Assembly (NCBI RefSeq): GCF_030676415.1
Contig: NZ_JAUUTW010000006.1
Span: 124,001-188,000 of the forward strand
Length of the DNA stretch: 64,000 nucleotides
From: Peribacillus frigoritolerans
Lineage (GTDB): Bacteria; Bacillota; Bacilli; Bacillales; DSM-1321
Reading direction: 5' to 3'
The notes beneath the pieces are model-generated. The model did not search any database and was not told the DNA's origin. It saw only the letters and a program-made list of their open reading frames with translations. The position numbers and the translations under genes were made by a program. Each line of letters begins with the position of its first letter. Position 1 is the first letter of the stretch. Below, piece after piece: positions 9,330 to 19,990 of this stretch.

Positions 9330-10019
9330 ATGGAAATACGGGTTAATCAAATTGAGTTGAATGGACTCACGTTTCAATATCGGGAGAGCGGGGATGTTTC
9401 TGCACCACCGCTTGTTGTTCTTCACGCGCTGGGAAAAAGTTCAGAATCATGGGATCAAGTGGCTGCCGCATTAGGAGAAAATTATCGTGTTTTAGCCTTA
9501 GATCAACGGGGCCACGGTGGGAGTGCGAGAACTAATACATACACTTTTGAATTGATGTGTGATGATTTACTTCATTTTGCGGATGCGCTTAATTTGGGAA
9601 GGTTTTCGTTAATAGGGCATTCCATGGGGGGAACAGTTTCCTATCTTTTCTCGCAAACTTTTCCTTCAAGGATAGAAAGGCTGATTGTCGAAGACACGCC
9701 TCCTCCTTTCTCGGATAAATCAATGGAGGTTCCTTCTAAACCTTCTGGCCCACTGCCGTTTGATTGGCAGGTTGTGTCTTCGATTCTACAGCAGCTTAAT
9801 GAACCTAATCCTGATTGGTGGGCGCGTCTTACCGATATTATGATGCCGACGCTTGTTATAGGGGGCGGGTCGAGCCATATTCCCCAAAACAAATTGCAGG
9901 AAGTTTCCGAGCTTATTCCGAATTGCGAATTGGTGACGATAGAGGATGCCGGACACTTTGTGCATGAAGATAATTTACCAGCTTTCTTGACTGCCGTAAA
10001 AAGGTTTCTTATTTCCTGA
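9330..10019 (+). CDS. alpha/beta hydrolase
   Basis: A 229-residue alpha/beta-hydrolase-fold enzyme. Visible elements: oxyanion region VVLHALGKSSESWD, DQRGHGGS, the nucleophile elbow GHSMGG (Ser near residue 95), and a catalytic His in the C-terminal DAGHFVHED block. It is shorter than the usual 260-280 residues, with a reduced cap region. Two in-frame ATGs lie six bases apart; AGGAG is only 4 nt from the first and 10 nt from the second, so the second is slightly preferred. It stands alone between LysR and a convergent TetR gene. The substrate is unknown. Confidence 0.82.
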   Translation: MEIRVNQIELNGLTFQYRESGDVSAPPLVVLHALGKSSESWDQVAAALGENYRVLALDQRGHGGSARTNTYTFELMCDDLLHFADALNLGRFSLIGHSMGGTVSYLFSQTFPSRIERLIVEDTPPPFSDKSMEVPSKPSGPLPFDWQVVSSILQQLNEPNPDWWARLTDIMMPTLVIGGGSSHIPQNKLQEVSELIPNCELVTIEDAGHFVHEDNLPAFLTAVKRFLIS

Positions 10020-10084
10020 GCTTTCAAAGGGCAGGCTCTTTAATGCAGTAGGAGGGTTGCCGATGCAGTCCTCTTATTTCTGCT

Positions 10085-10693
10085 TTAAAATGTATGGTTT
10101 ATTTTAAAGACGGCATTTACCGATTTATTATTAAGGATTTCCAGCAACTGTTCAGCCATATAGTCAGCGCTATATTTAAAGCCAGTGTTGACCCATTCGA
10201 TGATCATGCCTAATATCGCATATGCTTGGTAACTGGAGGCCAGTTCTATATTGATCTTATGGTTCGGCCGGTAATCTTCTAGGTCCTCTAATGGAAGTTT
10301 CTTTAATTCATTACATATCCTTTCTAGTAATTTAGGCCATGCATTCGACTTTAGGATGAGGGTATAAATGTTTGCATAGTTAGCTACATGTTCAAATATT
10401 TTGATGACTGAAGCCGTTAGTTCATTGATGGTGAAAGTTTCAACGTTTTTATAAGGTTCCCGGTAAGAGATGATCAAATCGGCGATCACATCCTCCATGA
10501 CCTCTTCGAGCAGTTCCTCTTTGTACTGATAGTGTTTATAAAATGTACCCCGATTAAGGTCGGCGAGTTCTACAATGTCAGTAATCGATATATCCCTGAA
10601 ATCCTTATTTTGCATTAATGATATGAGGGATTCTTTCAAAGCCATTTTGGACTTCCTGATCCTTCTATCAATCCCAATATTATTTTTAGACAT
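10085..10693 (-). CDS. TetR/AcrR-family regulator
   Basis: A 202-residue regulator. The helix-turn-helix covers about residues 12-55 (SLMQNKDFRDISITDIVELA, DLNRGTFYKHYQYKEEL), followed by a helical C-terminal domain of the TetR_C_7-like type. The start was placed at the ATG preceded by AAAGGG at 8-nt spacing; a GTG three codons upstream is also possible. It diverges from the short-chain dehydrogenase gene and most likely represses it. The intergenic region carries an inverted pair TGTTCATT (10748-10755) and AATGAACA (10830-10837) that could be operator half-sites. Confidence 0.87.
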   Translation of the reverse strand: MSKNNIGIDRRIRKSKMALKESLISLMQNKDFRDISITDIVELADLNRGTFYKHYQYKEELLEEVMEDVIADLIISYREPYKNVETFTINELTASVIKIFEHVANYANIYTLILKSNAWPKLLERICNELKKLPLEDLEDYRPNHKINIELASSYQAYAILGMIIEWVNTGFKYSADYMAEQLLEILNNKSVNAVFKINHTF

Positions 10694-10882
10694 TTTATTC
10701 ACCCTTTGTTCGTTATTGTGATTTTAATAAACATAATTATCACTTTCTGTTCATTGTTCAACATCGAGGTCATCATTTGCTGATTGTATAAGCCTACTCA
10801 AACTAATTATACTATAAAGGAAGTTAGTTAATGAACATCTGTACAATAAGTATCACTTCACAGAATGAACGGGGGAGTTCAA

Positions 10883-11641
10883 ATGAAATTACAAGACAAA
10901 GTTGCAGTAGTGACAGGCGCAGCATCAGGCATGGGGAAACAAATTGCTATAGATTATGCTAGAGAAGGAGCTAAAGTCGTCGTATCGGATTTAAATCTTG
11001 ATGGTGCGAACGAGACGGTAGAAGAAATAAAAGCGAATGGCGGAATGGCCTTTGCCATTAAAACGAACGTAGCGGTGGAGGAAGATATTCAACATTTGAT
11101 CGATACCACTGTCAGTACGTATGGTACGGTGGATATTTTGGTTAATAACGCGGGTATCATGGACGGCATGGAACCTGCTGGAGACATAGAAGATTCTAGA
11201 TGGGATCGGATTTTTGCCATTAACACGACAAGCGTCATGCGTTCGACCAGAAAGGTTTTGCCAATCTTTTTAGAAAAACAAAAAGGGATCATCATCAATA
11301 TTGCTTCTGCTGGCGGTTTGTACGGTGCTCGAGCAGGCGCAGCATACACCGCCTCTAAACACGCAGTGGTTGGGTTCACAAAAAACACGGGCTTCATGTA
11401 TGCCAATAAAGGGATCCGCTGTAATGCAATAGCACCAGGCGGTGTTGAAACCAATATTGGTTCCAGCATGACCAATATCAATGAGTTTGGCATCTCCCGC
11501 CAACAATTGGGTATGGCTATCAATCCACGCAATGGCAAACCTGAGGAAATCGCTAAAGTCGCATTGTTCCTTGCCTCAGACGATTCCAGTTTTGTTAATG
11601 GTACGGTCATCACGGCAGATGCTGGTTGGAGTGCATATTAA
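10883..11641 (+). CDS. short-chain dehydrogenase/reductase (SDR)
   Basis: A 252-residue classical NAD(P)-dependent oxidoreductase. It shows the Rossmann motif TGAASGMGK (about residues 12-20), the NNAG motif, the catalytic Ser before AGGLYGARAG and the YTASK active-site Tyr-Lys pair, plus the usual C-terminal DDSSFVNGTVITADAGW block. An acidic residue in VVSDLN after the second strand suggests NAD preference. The chosen ATG has GGGGGAG five bases upstream; an ATG six codons earlier overlaps that ribosome site. It is divergent from the TetR gene and ends with a strong terminator. The substrate is unknown. Confidence 0.9.
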   Translation: MKLQDKVAVVTGAASGMGKQIAIDYAREGAKVVVSDLNLDGANETVEEIKANGGMAFAIKTNVAVEEDIQHLIDTTVSTYGTVDILVNNAGIMDGMEPAGDIEDSRWDRIFAINTTSVMRSTRKVLPIFLEKQKGIIINIASAGGLYGARAGAAYTASKHAVVGFTKNTGFMYANKGIRCNAIAPGGVETNIGSSMTNINEFGISRQQLGMAINPRNGKPEEIAKVALFLASDDSSFVNGTVITADAGWSAY

Positions 11642-11686
11642 GCCGTAGAATAAAAAGAGGATGGTCAAAAACTTTATGACTGATAC

Positions 11687-11723
11687 ATGCATTCCTGCTA
11701 GTAAACAGGGATGCATTTTTTTT
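11687..11723 (+). terminator. Rho-independent terminator of the SDR gene
   Basis: An 11-bp stem ATGCATTCCTG / CAGGGATGCAT (one G-T wobble), 8-nt loop, followed by seven T. Confidence 0.85.
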
Positions 11724-12019
11724 GTGTGAAGCATTGGCAGGTTCAATGGATGGGGATTTTGGTTAGCCAGACAATTTGCAAGAGGAAGGTTTTGACTTCA
11801 TAAGGGAGCCCTGACATTGTCATTCAATCGAAATGGATAAGTGGGGTCTGGATAGTTCAACTACTATCCAGTTTTTCTCAAAAAGAATTATGCTATCAAT
11901 TGGATTTAAAAGATAAGTTGAACTCTGAAATCTTGGAAGCAAAATAGGTTCCCTGAAAAAATCCACTTTCCCTATGAAATAGAATCATTGAGTGATCCAT
12001 TAGTTTCTAAAACGATATA
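11724..12019. other. gene-free stretch with an orphan terminator
   Basis: No supported coding region. It contains a second perfect hairpin, CTGGATAGT / ACTATCCAG (11848-11871), followed by TTTTTC, with no gene ending in front of it. It may be the 3' end of an unseen small RNA, the remnant of a decayed gene, or a backup terminator. Confidence 0.45.
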
Positions 12020-12721
12020 TTAATTTGCGTGAGAATATTGAAGGACTTTTTGACGGACGTAATCAAGGTGCTTGTACATTTGGCTAAATGCTTCATGCGG
12101 ATCATGTGCAGCAAGTGCCGCATAGATGGCTTTATGATACTTTACAGTCAGTTCCCGTTCTCTGAATTGAATCAGGCTATTTATTTTATTATGGGTAATC
12201 AATAAGGAATCGATCATGCCTTCAATAATGGGATTGTTTGCACTTAAAGCAATGATCTTGTGGAATTCCTTATCGGCCTCTCCATAATCGTTATCTTCAC
12301 TATTGGCAATCGTGTCAATCGTAACTTGCAGTTTCTCCAGTTGTTCGTCCGTGATCTTCTCGGCAGCCATCGTTACTAATCCCAACTCCAATGCCATTCG
12401 CGCCTCGATGATCGCTGGTAAATTATCCGTAGCCAGCGCCAGCATGACAGAGAATGGGTGTGTACCGACTTTATCGTTAAAAAAGGTTCCTTCACGCGTT
12501 TTCCGTGTAATGACACCTAGTGTATCAAGTGCACTGAGAGCCTCCCGTAAAACAGGTCGGCTTACTTCAAGTTCTTTCATAAGTTCCATTTCAGGAGGCA
12601 GTTTGTCGCCCGCTTTCATTTGTCCACTGACGAGCAGATGCACAATTTGATCCACGACTTGTTGTGAAAGAGTGTTGCGATGTACCGATTGTACGCCTAA
12701 TTTCTTTGACGATTCTTCCAT
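12020..12721 (-). CDS. GntR/FadR-family regulator of glucarate/galactarate genes
   Basis: A 233-residue regulator. The N-terminal winged helix-turn-helix (about residues 15-80: GDKLPPEMELMKELEVSRPV, LREALSALDTLGVI) is followed by an FCD ligand domain with metal-binding-type residues (EARMALE, DKEFHKII, HNKINS, YHKAIYAAL). It lies just downstream of gudD and corresponds in position and type to YcbG of the B. subtilis ycb (gud/gar) operon. Sites matching the FadR-subfamily consensus TNGTNNNACNA overlap both gud promoters, and a near match (CTGTAAGACTA) precedes this gene, implying autoregulation. It is probably released by glucarate, galactarate or a pathway intermediate (inferred). Confidence 0.88.
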   Translation of the reverse strand: MEESSKKLGVQSVHRNTLSQQVVDQIVHLLVSGQMKAGDKLPPEMELMKELEVSRPVLREALSALDTLGVITRKTREGTFFNDKVGTHPFSVMLALATDNLPAIIEARMALELGLVTMAAEKITDEQLEKLQVTIDTIANSEDNDYGEADKEFHKIIALSANNPIIEGMIDSLLITHNKINSLIQFRERELTVKYHKAIYAALAAHDPHEAFSQMYKHLDYVRQKVLQYSHAN

Positions 12722-12761
12722 TGTGTAACCCCTTTTCTGTTAAATCCTATATGTATTCCTA

Positions 12762-12772
12762 CTGTAAGACTA
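12762..12772. promoter_or_regulatory. candidate FadR-type operator, autoregulatory
   Basis: CTGTAAGACTA matches TNGTNNNACNA at all but the first base and shares the GTAAGAC core with the operators at 15739 and 15910. It lies upstream of the regulator start. Confidence 0.55.
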
Positions 12773-12882
12773 ATTATATAATATAATACACTTATTTGCA
12801 TGTTAGGATGCGAAGGTCGATGTCCAAAAAAAGTAAAATGCGCCGCTCTAAAGAGAGAGACGCACGCATCGTTGGAAAAAAA

Positions 12883-14241
12883 TCATCTGACAAGGCAAGG
12901 GGATTTTGGATTAAATTCCCATCCAGAAATCAGGTATTGCATAGCCATTGAATCATCACGGGCACCAAGCCCTTTTCGTTTATAAAGCTGATGTGCCTTT
13001 TCGATTTGTTCCATATCCAATTCAATTCCAAGTCCGGGTTTGGAAGGGACATCAACCATTCCGCCGACAATCTTAAAAGGTTCTTTTGTCAAACGCTGCC
13101 CATCCTGCCAAATCCAGTGGGTATCGATCGCAGTGATTTTTCCTGGTGCGGCTGCTGCAACGTGTGTAAACATGGCAAGTGAAATGTCAAAGTGATTATT
13201 GGAGTGTGATCCCCAAGTCAATCCCCATTCGTTGCACATTTGAGCGACGCGGACGGAGCCTTGCATCGTCCAAAAATGCGGATCGGCAAGAGGGATGTCC
13301 ACGGATTGAAGTTGAATGGAGTGCCCCATTTGCCTCCAGTCCGTTGCAATCATATTCGTAGCGGTGGGAAGGCCTGTTGCGCGCCTGAATTCCGTCATAA
13401 TCTCCCGGGCGGAAAAACCATTTTCCGCTCCGCATGGATCTTCCGCATAAGCCAAAACATGATGCTGATCCCGGCAAAGCTTAATCGCATCCTCAAGCAG
13501 CCAGCCGCCATTTGGGTCAAGGGTGATCCTGGCTTCAGGGAATCGTTCCGCAAGTGCGGTCACCGCTTCGATTTCTTCTTCCCCGCGCAAAACCCCGCCT
13601 TTCAATTTAAAATCATTGAATCCATAGCGGGAGTGGGCGGCTTCTGCCAAGCGGACAATCGATTCGGGTGTCAGCGCTTCCTCATGACGGAGGCGAATCC
13701 AATCGTCTTCCGCTTCCGGTTCGCTTAAATAACCAAGATCTGTTTTATTGCGGTCACCTACATAAAATAAGTAGCCCAGCATTTCCACCTTATCACGCTG
13801 CTGTCCTTCGCCGAGAAGGGCTGCGACAGGAACACCTAAATGTTGGCCAACTAAATCTAGAAGTGCCGCTTCCAATGCTGTTACGGCATGTATGGCAATA
13901 CGGAGATCGAACGTTTGAAGGCCGCGCCCTCCTGCATCCCGATCCGCAAACTGCTTACGGATGGCATTTAGAATGTTGTTGTATGTCCCAATGGACTGGC
14001 CGACAACCAATTGTTTGGCATCTTCGAGTGTCTGGCGAATTTTTTCGCCTCCAGGAACTTCACCTACACCAGTATTACCCGCATTGTCTTTTAGAATGAC
14101 AATGTTCCGGGTGAAATAAGGAGCATGTGCACCGCTCAAGTTCAGAAGCATGCCGTCATGGCCCGCAACTGGAATAACGCTCATTTCCGAAATGACCGGT
14201 GTGCCGATTTTCACATTATCCTTAAGCAATTGATTGTTCAT
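12883..14241 (-). CDS. gudD: glucarate dehydratase
   Basis: A 452-residue enolase-superfamily enzyme converting D-glucarate to 5-dehydro-4-deoxy-D-glucarate. Family blocks: the catalytic KLKGG (general-base lysine), LDPNGGW and AYAEDPCG metal-binding strands, ATNMIATDW, and [13 protein letters not shown] with the catalytic His. Length equals B. subtilis GudD. The gene follows gudP by 31 bp on the same strand, so they are co-transcribed. The product is the substrate of KdgD, encoded divergently. Confidence 0.96.
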   Translation of the reverse strand: MNNQLLKDNVKIGTPVISEMSVIPVAGHDGMLLNLSGAHAPYFTRNIVILKDNAGNTGVGEVPGGEKIRQTLEDAKQLVVGQSIGTYNNILNAIRKQFADRDAGGRGLQTFDLRIAIHAVTALEAALLDLVGQHLGVPVAALLGEGQQRDKVEMLGYLFYVGDRNKTDLGYLSEPEAEDDWIRLRHEEALTPESIVRLAEAAHSRYGFNDFKLKGGVLRGEEEIEAVTALAERFPEARITLDPNGGWLLEDAIKLCRDQHHVLAYAEDPCGAENGFSAREIMTEFRRATGLPTATNMIATDWRQMGHSIQLQSVDIPLADPHFWTMQGSVRVAQMCNEWGLTWGSHSNNHFDISLAMFTHVAAAAPGKITAIDTHWIWQDGQRLTKEPFKIVGGMVDVPSKPGLGIELDMEQIEKAHQLYKRKGLGARDDSMAMQYLISGWEFNPKSPCLVR

Positions 14242-14272
14242 AATTTTTCCCCCTACCAGAATATTTAGTTGA

Positions 14273-15634
14273 CTATGATTTTAACTCTACACGTTTAATT
14301 TCACCTACTAAGAATAAATAACTTAAAATCGCAACAAGAGCATTAGCACATACGAAGACTAGTGCCCCATTAAACGACCCTGTCGTGGCAATGATATATC
14401 CGATGATAATCGGTGTTGTAATGCCGGCAATGTTACCGAATGTGTTGAAAAGCCCGCCACTGACACCGGACATTTCTTTTGGTGAGGTATCGGCCACTAC
14501 CGCCCAGCCGAGTGCCCCAAATCCTTTACCGAAAAACGCAAGGGCCATAACGAAAATAACAACCCATTCCGTATCTACATAGTTTGCAGCTACCAAGCTC
14601 ATCGATAGAATCATCCCAACAACAATTGGCACTTTTCGGGCAACAGTCAATGAGAATCCCTTCCGTAACAAGAAATCCGAGAATGTCCCTCCGAGAATGC
14701 CGCCAAAAAATCCACAAATGGCCGGAAGGGAAGCGACGAATCCAACTTCAAGAATGGTCATGCCTCTTTCTTGCACAAGGTATACAGGAAACCATGTCAG
14801 GAAAAAGTACGTTAACGTTGTAATGCAATATTGTCCGAGATAAACACCCAGCAGCATACGGTTTGATAAAAGCTGCTTAATATGATTCCAGTTGACGCCT
14901 TTCTTTTCCTCCTTATTCGTACTGGTTTGATCCATATTGATCAAAGCGCCGCCTGCTTCGATATATTCAAGCTCAGCTTTGTTGATACGCGGATGTTCCT
15001 TTGGACTATAAATCGTTTTCAGCCAAATGAAAGCAACGATGATTCCTAAAGCGCCCATAAAGAAGAAGACGTATTCCCAACCAAATTTATACGTAATGTA
15101 ACCCATGATCGGTGCAAAGAGAACGGTTGCAAAATACTGGGCGGAATTGAACGTTGCAGCCGCGGTTCCGCGTTCATGGCTTGGGAACCAGGTAGCAACG
15201 ATGCGGCTGTTGGCCGGGAAGGAAGGGGCTTCTGCCAATCCAACTAAAAAACGCAGTCCGAACAAGACCATGACAGCTGTTCCGGCAGAACCGAAAAATC
15301 CGAGGAATCCTTGTAAAAGAGTAAAGGTAGACCATAGCATGATACTCCAAAAGTAAACTCTTTTTGAGCCAAAACGGTCTAAAAGCCATCCACCTGGAAT
15401 TTGTCCAGCTACGTAAGACCAAGCGAAAGCGGAGAAAACATAGCCCATCATGACTGAATCGAGACCAAGCTGACCAGACATGTCCGTACCCGCGATTGAT
15501 AACGTCGCACGATCCGCATAATTCAGGGCGGTGACCAAAAAGAGCATAAAGACAATGAACCATCGTGTGCGTGTTTTTTTCTGGGCACTTGGCAGTTTAG
15601 AAGCTGCTTGAAAAACTTTTTCTTCAGCGTTCAT
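14273..15634 (-). CDS. gudP: glucarate/galactarate MFS transporter
   Basis: A 453-residue MFS importer of the anion:cation symporter (ACS) family with about 12 hydrophobic segments. The N-terminal helix region [20 protein letters not shown] is typical of hexuronate/glucarate permeases, as are [20 protein letters not shown] and the later GEAPSFPAN-like block ([20 protein letters not shown]). It is the first gene of the gudP-gudD operon. Its promoter region contains a cre box and a FadR-type operator, so it should be under glucose repression and specific induction. Substrate is assigned from context. Confidence 0.93.
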   Translation of the reverse strand: MNAEEKVFQAASKLPSAQKKTRTRWFIVFMLFLVTALNYADRATLSIAGTDMSGQLGLDSVMMGYVFSAFAWSYVAGQIPGGWLLDRFGSKRVYFWSIMLWSTFTLLQGFLGFFGSAGTAVMVLFGLRFLVGLAEAPSFPANSRIVATWFPSHERGTAAATFNSAQYFATVLFAPIMGYITYKFGWEYVFFFMGALGIIVAFIWLKTIYSPKEHPRINKAELEYIEAGGALINMDQTSTNKEEKKGVNWNHIKQLLSNRMLLGVYLGQYCITTLTYFFLTWFPVYLVQERGMTILEVGFVASLPAICGFFGGILGGTFSDFLLRKGFSLTVARKVPIVVGMILSMSLVAANYVDTEWVVIFVMALAFFGKGFGALGWAVVADTSPKEMSGVSGGLFNTFGNIAGITTPIIIGYIIATTGSFNGALVFVCANALVAILSYLFLVGEIKRVELKS

Positions 15635-15673
15635 ATACTCACTTCCTTAAACGTATTTAATTATATTTTTATT

Positions 15674-15687
15674 TGATACCGCTTACA
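15674..15687. promoter_or_regulatory. catabolite-responsive element (cre)
   Basis: TGATACCGCTTACA matches the CcpA site consensus TGWNANCGNTNWCA at every defined position. It lies about 50 bp downstream of the predicted gudP transcription start, a position suited to roadblock repression. Confidence 0.8.
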
Positions 15688-15737
15688 ATGTTGGCTGCTC
15701 CCCCTTTGCAAAAATTCTTAATATTTAGTTTTGTCCA

Positions 15738-15766
15738 ATGGTAAGACAAATAAAATTGTTTGTCAA
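15738..15766 (-). promoter_or_regulatory. gudP promoter with FadR-type operator on the -10
   Basis: Reading the minus strand, TTGACA (15766-15761), a 17-base spacer and TACCAT (15743-15738). The operator TGGTAAGACAA (15739-15749) fits TNGTNNNACNA exactly and overlaps the -10, so binding would block polymerase. Confidence 0.7.
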
Positions 15767-15892
15767 TGGCTTTTTTTATAAATCATTTTTCATTTTAACT
15801 CCTTAATTATCTTGTTTTTTTGTATATATTAGAAGCGAAATTATTGAGGTTCGAGGCGATGCTCCATTTTTCAGAAAATAAAAAAAATACAA

Positions 15893-15921
15893 TTGACCAA
15901 AAGGTTTATTTGTCTTACAAT
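15893..15921 (+). promoter_or_regulatory. kdgD promoter with FadR-type operator on the -10
   Basis: TTGACC, 17-base spacer, TACAAT. The operator TTGTCTTACAA (15910-15920) fits TNGTNNNACNA exactly and covers the -10, mirroring the arrangement at gudP. Confidence 0.72.
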
Positions 15922-15951
15922 AAAACAATAATACACAAGGGGGAATAGAAA

Positions 15952-16884
15952 ATGAATAAGATTCGCAAGGCACCTAAAGGGATTCTCGGATTTCCCGTGG
16001 CACCATTCACAGCGAGTAATAAGCTTGATGAACAAGCACTCGCCCAAAATATCCAATTTTTAATAGATGAGGGACTAGAAGCTATTTTCGTGGCATGTGC
16101 AGCAGCAGAATATCCATCGTTAAGTAAAGAGGAATATGAAGCGATGGTAGAGGTAGCCGTATCCGTCACGGCTGGAAAAGTCCCTGTATACACAGGGGTA
16201 GGTGGGAATATTCAAACTTCCCTGGAATTTGCCAGAATATCAGCGGATAGAGGGGCAGATGGTTATTTAATATTACCTCCATATCTCGTTACTGGAGAAC
16301 AGGCAGGTCTGGCGGCTTATTTCAAAGCCATCGCTGAGAGTACGGATTTAAATTCCATAGTATATCAGCGTGATAATGTGTCATTTTCACTTTCAACTTT
16401 GGAAGCGCTTGCTGAGGTCCCTCAGGTGGTCGGCGTCAAAGACGGTCTAGGCAATATGGAGTTGAATGGACTCTTAACACAAACCTTCGGAAAACGTTTC
16501 GGCTGGCTTAACGGAATGCCGCTTGCGGAAGTTACCATGTCGGCCTACGTTCCACTTGGTTTTGACTCATATTCATCAGCGATATCCAATTACATCCCGC
16601 ACATCTCACGAAAATTCTATAATGGCATTTTGAGTGGAGATCAAGAAACGGTCAATGACATTTACCAACAGGTAATCATGCCAATCAACAACATTCGCCG
16701 TCAGCGAAAAGGATATGCCGTCTCTCTCATTAAAGCAGGTATGGAGATTATGGGAATGCCGGTTGGGCAAACAGTCAGATTACCAATTCTTCCGGTTGAA
16801 AAAGAACATTATGCAGAAATGCAAACGATATTAGAAAATGCCTTAGATCGTTTTCCAAAAGAAACTCCAATTCAATCAATCTAA
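15952..16884 (+). CDS. kdgD: 5-dehydro-4-deoxyglucarate dehydratase
   Basis: A 310-residue aldolase-class-I-fold (DHDPS family) enzyme that dehydrates and decarboxylates 5-dehydro-4-deoxyglucarate to 2,5-dioxopentanoate. The N-terminal [30 protein letters not shown], the YQRDN tyrosine and the Schiff-base lysine in [14 protein letters not shown] are all present. Length is standard. GGGGGAA precedes the ATG. It is first in a three-gene plus-strand operon with the semialdehyde dehydrogenase and garD, divergent from gudP-gudD. Confidence 0.95.
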   Translation: MNKIRKAPKGILGFPVAPFTASNKLDEQALAQNIQFLIDEGLEAIFVACAAAEYPSLSKEEYEAMVEVAVSVTAGKVPVYTGVGGNIQTSLEFARISADRGADGYLILPPYLVTGEQAGLAAYFKAIAESTDLNSIVYQRDNVSFSLSTLEALAEVPQVVGVKDGLGNMELNGLLTQTFGKRFGWLNGMPLAEVTMSAYVPLGFDSYSSAISNYIPHISRKFYNGILSGDQETVNDIYQQVIMPINNIRRQRKGYAVSLIKAGMEIMGMPVGQTVRLPILPVEKEHYAEMQTILENALDRFPKETPIQSI

Positions 16885-16901
16885 AAAGGGTGGGATTATA
16901 T

Positions 16902-18365
16902 ATGATAACTACAGTTCAAACAAAAACGTATCTTAACTATATTAACGGTGAATGGGTTGCTTCCATTTCAAATGAAGTTGAAAAAAGTTTAAACCCGGCA
17001 GATAAACAGGCAATTGTCGGATATGTACAGAAATCTACCAAGGAAGACTTGAACCGGGCAGTGGAGGCTGCGAAAAAGGCAAAAGAAAAATGGCGCAAAC
17101 TAGCTGGTTCAGAGCGCGGGGAGTATCTATATAAAGTAGCGCAAATTCTTGAAAAGCGGATTGATGAAATCGCAGAATGTGCAACAAGGGAGATGGGAAA
17201 GACATTTGCTGAAACAAAAGGGGAAACGGCACGCGGTATTGCGATCCTGAAATACTATGCAGGAGAAGGAATGCGTAAAGTGGGGGATGTCATTCCATCC
17301 ACCGACAGTTCAGCGCTTATGTTTACGACGCGCGTCCCGCTTGGTGTAGTGGGCGTCATAACACCTTGGAATTTCCCAATCGCGATCCCAATCTGGAAGA
17401 TGGCTCCTGCTCTCGTATATGGGAATACGATTGTGGTCAAGCCAGCCACCGAGACGGCCATCACCTGTGCGAAGATCATGGAGTGTTTTGAAGAAGCCGG
17501 TTTACCTGCGGGTGTAATCAATATGGTCACAGGGCCGGGCAGTGTCATAGGGCAGGGCATCGCCGATCATGCAGATGTAAACGGCATTACCTTTACCGGC
17601 TCAAACGGCGTTGGAAAAAGGATTGGACAAGCGGCGTTAGCACGCGGAGCGAAATACCAGCTTGAAATGGGCGGGAAAAACCCGGTAATCGTTGCAGCGG
17701 ATGCGGATCTTAATCTGGCTGTAGAAGCCGTCATTACAGGTGCGTTCCGTTCAACGGGGCAAAAATGTACCGCGACAAGCCGTGTCATCGTTGCAGCTGA
17801 AGTTTATGAAGAGTTCAAGCAGTTGCTGGTGAAAGAAACGAAAGGCATTTCCATCGGGGACGGATTGGACAGCGGGACATGGATGGGACCATGTGCTAGC
17901 GAAAATCAATTGAAGACGGTTCTTTCCTATATCGAAAAAGGAGTGGAAGAAGGCGCTGCACTTCTAATTGGCGGGAAGCGTGCTGTAGAAGGCCATCAGG
18001 CAAATGGCTTTTATGTAGAGCCTACGATTTTTGATAACTGTACGTCAGATATGACAATTGTACAGGAAGAAATTTTTGGTCCGGTGATCGCTTTATTGAA
18101 AGCTGATTCAGTTGAAGAAGCCCTGCAACTTGCGAACAGCGTGGAATACGGCCTTAGTGCTTCGATTTTTACAGCCAATATCCAACATTTGCTTTCATTT
18201 GTTAACGATATGGAAGCGGGATTGATTAGGGTTAACGCTGAGAGCGCAGGTGTTGAATTACAGGCGCCATTTGGCGGTATGAAAAACTCCAGCTCCCACT
18301 CCAGGGAACAAGGAGAAGCAGCAAAAGAGTTTTTTACATCCATTAAAACGGTGTTTGTAAAATAA
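16902..18365 (+). CDS. 2,5-dioxovalerate (alpha-ketoglutarate semialdehyde) dehydrogenase
   Basis: A 487-residue aldehyde dehydrogenase expected to oxidise 2,5-dioxopentanoate, the KdgD product, to 2-oxoglutarate. Family blocks: [38 protein letters not shown] cofactor loop, LEMGGKNP (catalytic Glu), [12 protein letters not shown] (catalytic Cys) and [10 protein letters not shown]. It corresponds to YcbD of the B. subtilis gud/gar operon in size and context. The ATG is preceded by AAGGGTGG; a GTG four codons earlier would overlap the ribosome site. It lies 17 bp after kdgD. Confidence 0.93.
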   Translation: MITTVQTKTYLNYINGEWVASISNEVEKSLNPADKQAIVGYVQKSTKEDLNRAVEAAKKAKEKWRKLAGSERGEYLYKVAQILEKRIDEIAECATREMGKTFAETKGETARGIAILKYYAGEGMRKVGDVIPSTDSSALMFTTRVPLGVVGVITPWNFPIAIPIWKMAPALVYGNTIVVKPATETAITCAKIMECFEEAGLPAGVINMVTGPGSVIGQGIADHADVNGITFTGSNGVGKRIGQAALARGAKYQLEMGGKNPVIVAADADLNLAVEAVITGAFRSTGQKCTATSRVIVAAEVYEEFKQLLVKETKGISIGDGLDSGTWMGPCASENQLKTVLSYIEKGVEEGAALLIGGKRAVEGHQANGFYVEPTIFDNCTSDMTIVQEEIFGPVIALLKADSVEEALQLANSVEYGLSASIFTANIQHLLSFVNDMEAGLIRVNAESAGVELQAPFGGMKNSSSHSREQGEAAKEFFTSIKTVFVK

Positions 18366-18376
18366 GGGAAAAAGTA

Positions 18377-18397
18377 GTTATTTTAGCTGAAAATAAC
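18377..18397 (+). other. intercistronic hairpin before garD
   Basis: Perfect 8-bp stem GTTATTTT / AAAATAAC with a 5-nt loop and no T-run, between the dehydrogenase and garD. It may tune mRNA stability or processing rather than terminate. Confidence 0.4.
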
Positions 18398-18454
18398 CGG
18401 CCCGTGTATCTTTAGTGGAGTCTGTTTGCTTTATTAGAATGAAGGAGTGGTAAA

Positions 18455-19990
18455 GTGGATACGAAAACGCAACTGACGGAGGTACCGCTTTATATTAAGG
18501 TAAATAGGATGGACAATGTCGCCATCGTGGTTAATGCGGGGGGATTGGATCAAGGAACCGTTTTCCCTTGTGGGCTTGAATTGAAAGAAAGAGTACCACA
18601 AGGTCACAAAGTGGCTTTAATGGATATAATCGAGAATGAAGCCATCATACGCTATGGGGAAGTTATCGGTTACGCGGCTGAATCAATCAGTAAGGGCTGT
18701 TGGATTGACGAATCATTGGTGATGCTGCCGGCATCTCCCGATTTAAAGGAATTACCGGTAGCAAACGATATACCCAAAACTTTGCCCCCACTTGAAGGAT
18801 ATACATTTCAAGGATTCCGCAATGAAGATGGCAGTGTTGGAACCAAGAATATATTAGGCATCACAACAAGCGTTCAATGTGTAGTAGGCGTGCTGGATTT
18901 CGTCGTGAACCGGATAAAAAAAGAGCTTCTCCCGAAGTATCCCAATGTTGATGATGTTGTCGCTATAAATCACAACTATGGGTGCGGAGTTGCAATCAAT
19001 GCACCGGAAGCGGTCATTCCCATTCGCACGATACAGAACCTTGCGAAGCACCCGAATTTCGGCGGGGAAGCCTTGGTAGTTGGATTGGGGTGTGAAAAAC
19101 TGTCTCCAATGAGTATAAATCCGAGCGGGGACGATTCAGATATCATTTCACTTCAGGATCAGCAGGGATTTGCGGGAATGGTCCAATCGATTATGGAAAT
19201 GGCTGAGGAACGTTTGATCAAGTTGAACCGCAGGCAGCGGGAAACGTTTCCGGTTTCCGAATTAGTCATCGGTACGCAGTGTGGAGGAAGTGATGCATTC
19301 TCTGGTGTAACAGCTAACCCTGCAGTAGGATATGCTACAGATCTGTTAGTTAGGGCAGGGGCAACCGTTCTATTTTCTGAAGTCACGGAAGTACGGGATG
19401 CGATTCATCTATTGACGCCTCGTGCAGTGAATGAAGAAGTAGGGAGAGCTTTAATAAAGGAAATGGACTGGTATGATAACTACCTCGCTTTAGGTGATGC
19501 TGATCGAAGTGCCAATCCGTCTCCAGGAAACAAAAAAGGCGGGTTGGCCAATGTAGTGGAAAAATCATTGGGTTCCATTGCCAAATCCGGAAGCAGCCCC
19601 ATTTCAGGCGTACTGGCTCCAGGCGAAAAAACTATGGAAAAAGGGCTGATTTTTGCAGCTACACCAGCTAGTGACTTTGTTTGCGGAACGTTACAGCTCG
19701 CTTCCGGTATGCACCTTCAAGTTTTTACAACTGGAAGAGGCACCCCTTATAATCTCGCAATGGCTTCCGTCATCAAAGTATCTACACGAAATACATTGAC
19801 CGAGCAATGGAAAGATCTGATTGATATAAATGCTGGAACCATCGCTACTGGAGAAGCAACCATAGAGGAAGTTGGGTGGGAAATATTTCACTCTATTTTA
19901 GAAGTGGCCAGCGGTAAAAAGAAAACCTGGGCAGAGCATTGGGGCCTGCATAATGATCTGGCACTGTTCAATCCTGCACCAATTACCTAA
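18455..19990 (+). CDS. garD: galactarate dehydratase
   Basis: A 511-residue UxaA/GarD-family dehydratase converting galactarate (meso-glucarate) to 5-dehydro-4-deoxyglucarate, feeding the same pathway as GudD. The N-terminal ~85 residues form an SAF domain ([20 protein letters not shown]). The catalytic part contains [52 protein letters not shown] and a C-terminal [14 protein letters not shown] block with metal-ligand Cys and His residues. The start is GTG with AAGGAGTGG upstream. It is last in the kdgD operon. Confidence 0.95.
   Translation: MDTKTQLTEVPLYIKVNRMDNVAIVVNAGGLDQGTVFPCGLELKERVPQGHKVALMDIIENEAIIRYGEVIGYAAESISKGCWIDESLVMLPASPDLKELPVANDIPKTLPPLEGYTFQGFRNEDGSVGTKNILGITTSVQCVVGVLDFVVNRIKKELLPKYPNVDDVVAINHNYGCGVAINAPEAVIPIRTIQNLAKHPNFGGEALVVGLGCEKLSPMSINPSGDDSDIISLQDQQGFAGMVQSIMEMAEERLIKLNRRQRETFPVSELVIGTQCGGSDAFSGVTANPAVGYATDLLVRAGATVLFSEVTEVRDAIHLLTPRAVNEEVGRALIKEMDWYDNYLALGDADRSANPSPGNKKGGLANVVEKSLGSIAKSGSSPISGVLAPGEKTMEKGLIFAATPASDFVCGTLQLASGMHLQVFTTGRGTPYNLAMASVIKVSTRNTLTEQWKDLIDINAGTIATGEATIEEVGWEIFHSILEVASGKKKTWAEHWGLHNDLALFNPAPIT

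Noticed and set aside
13240-13728. 162-codon ORF opposite gudD
   Set aside because: Antisense shadow of a strongly supported gene; no ribosome site or recognisable product.
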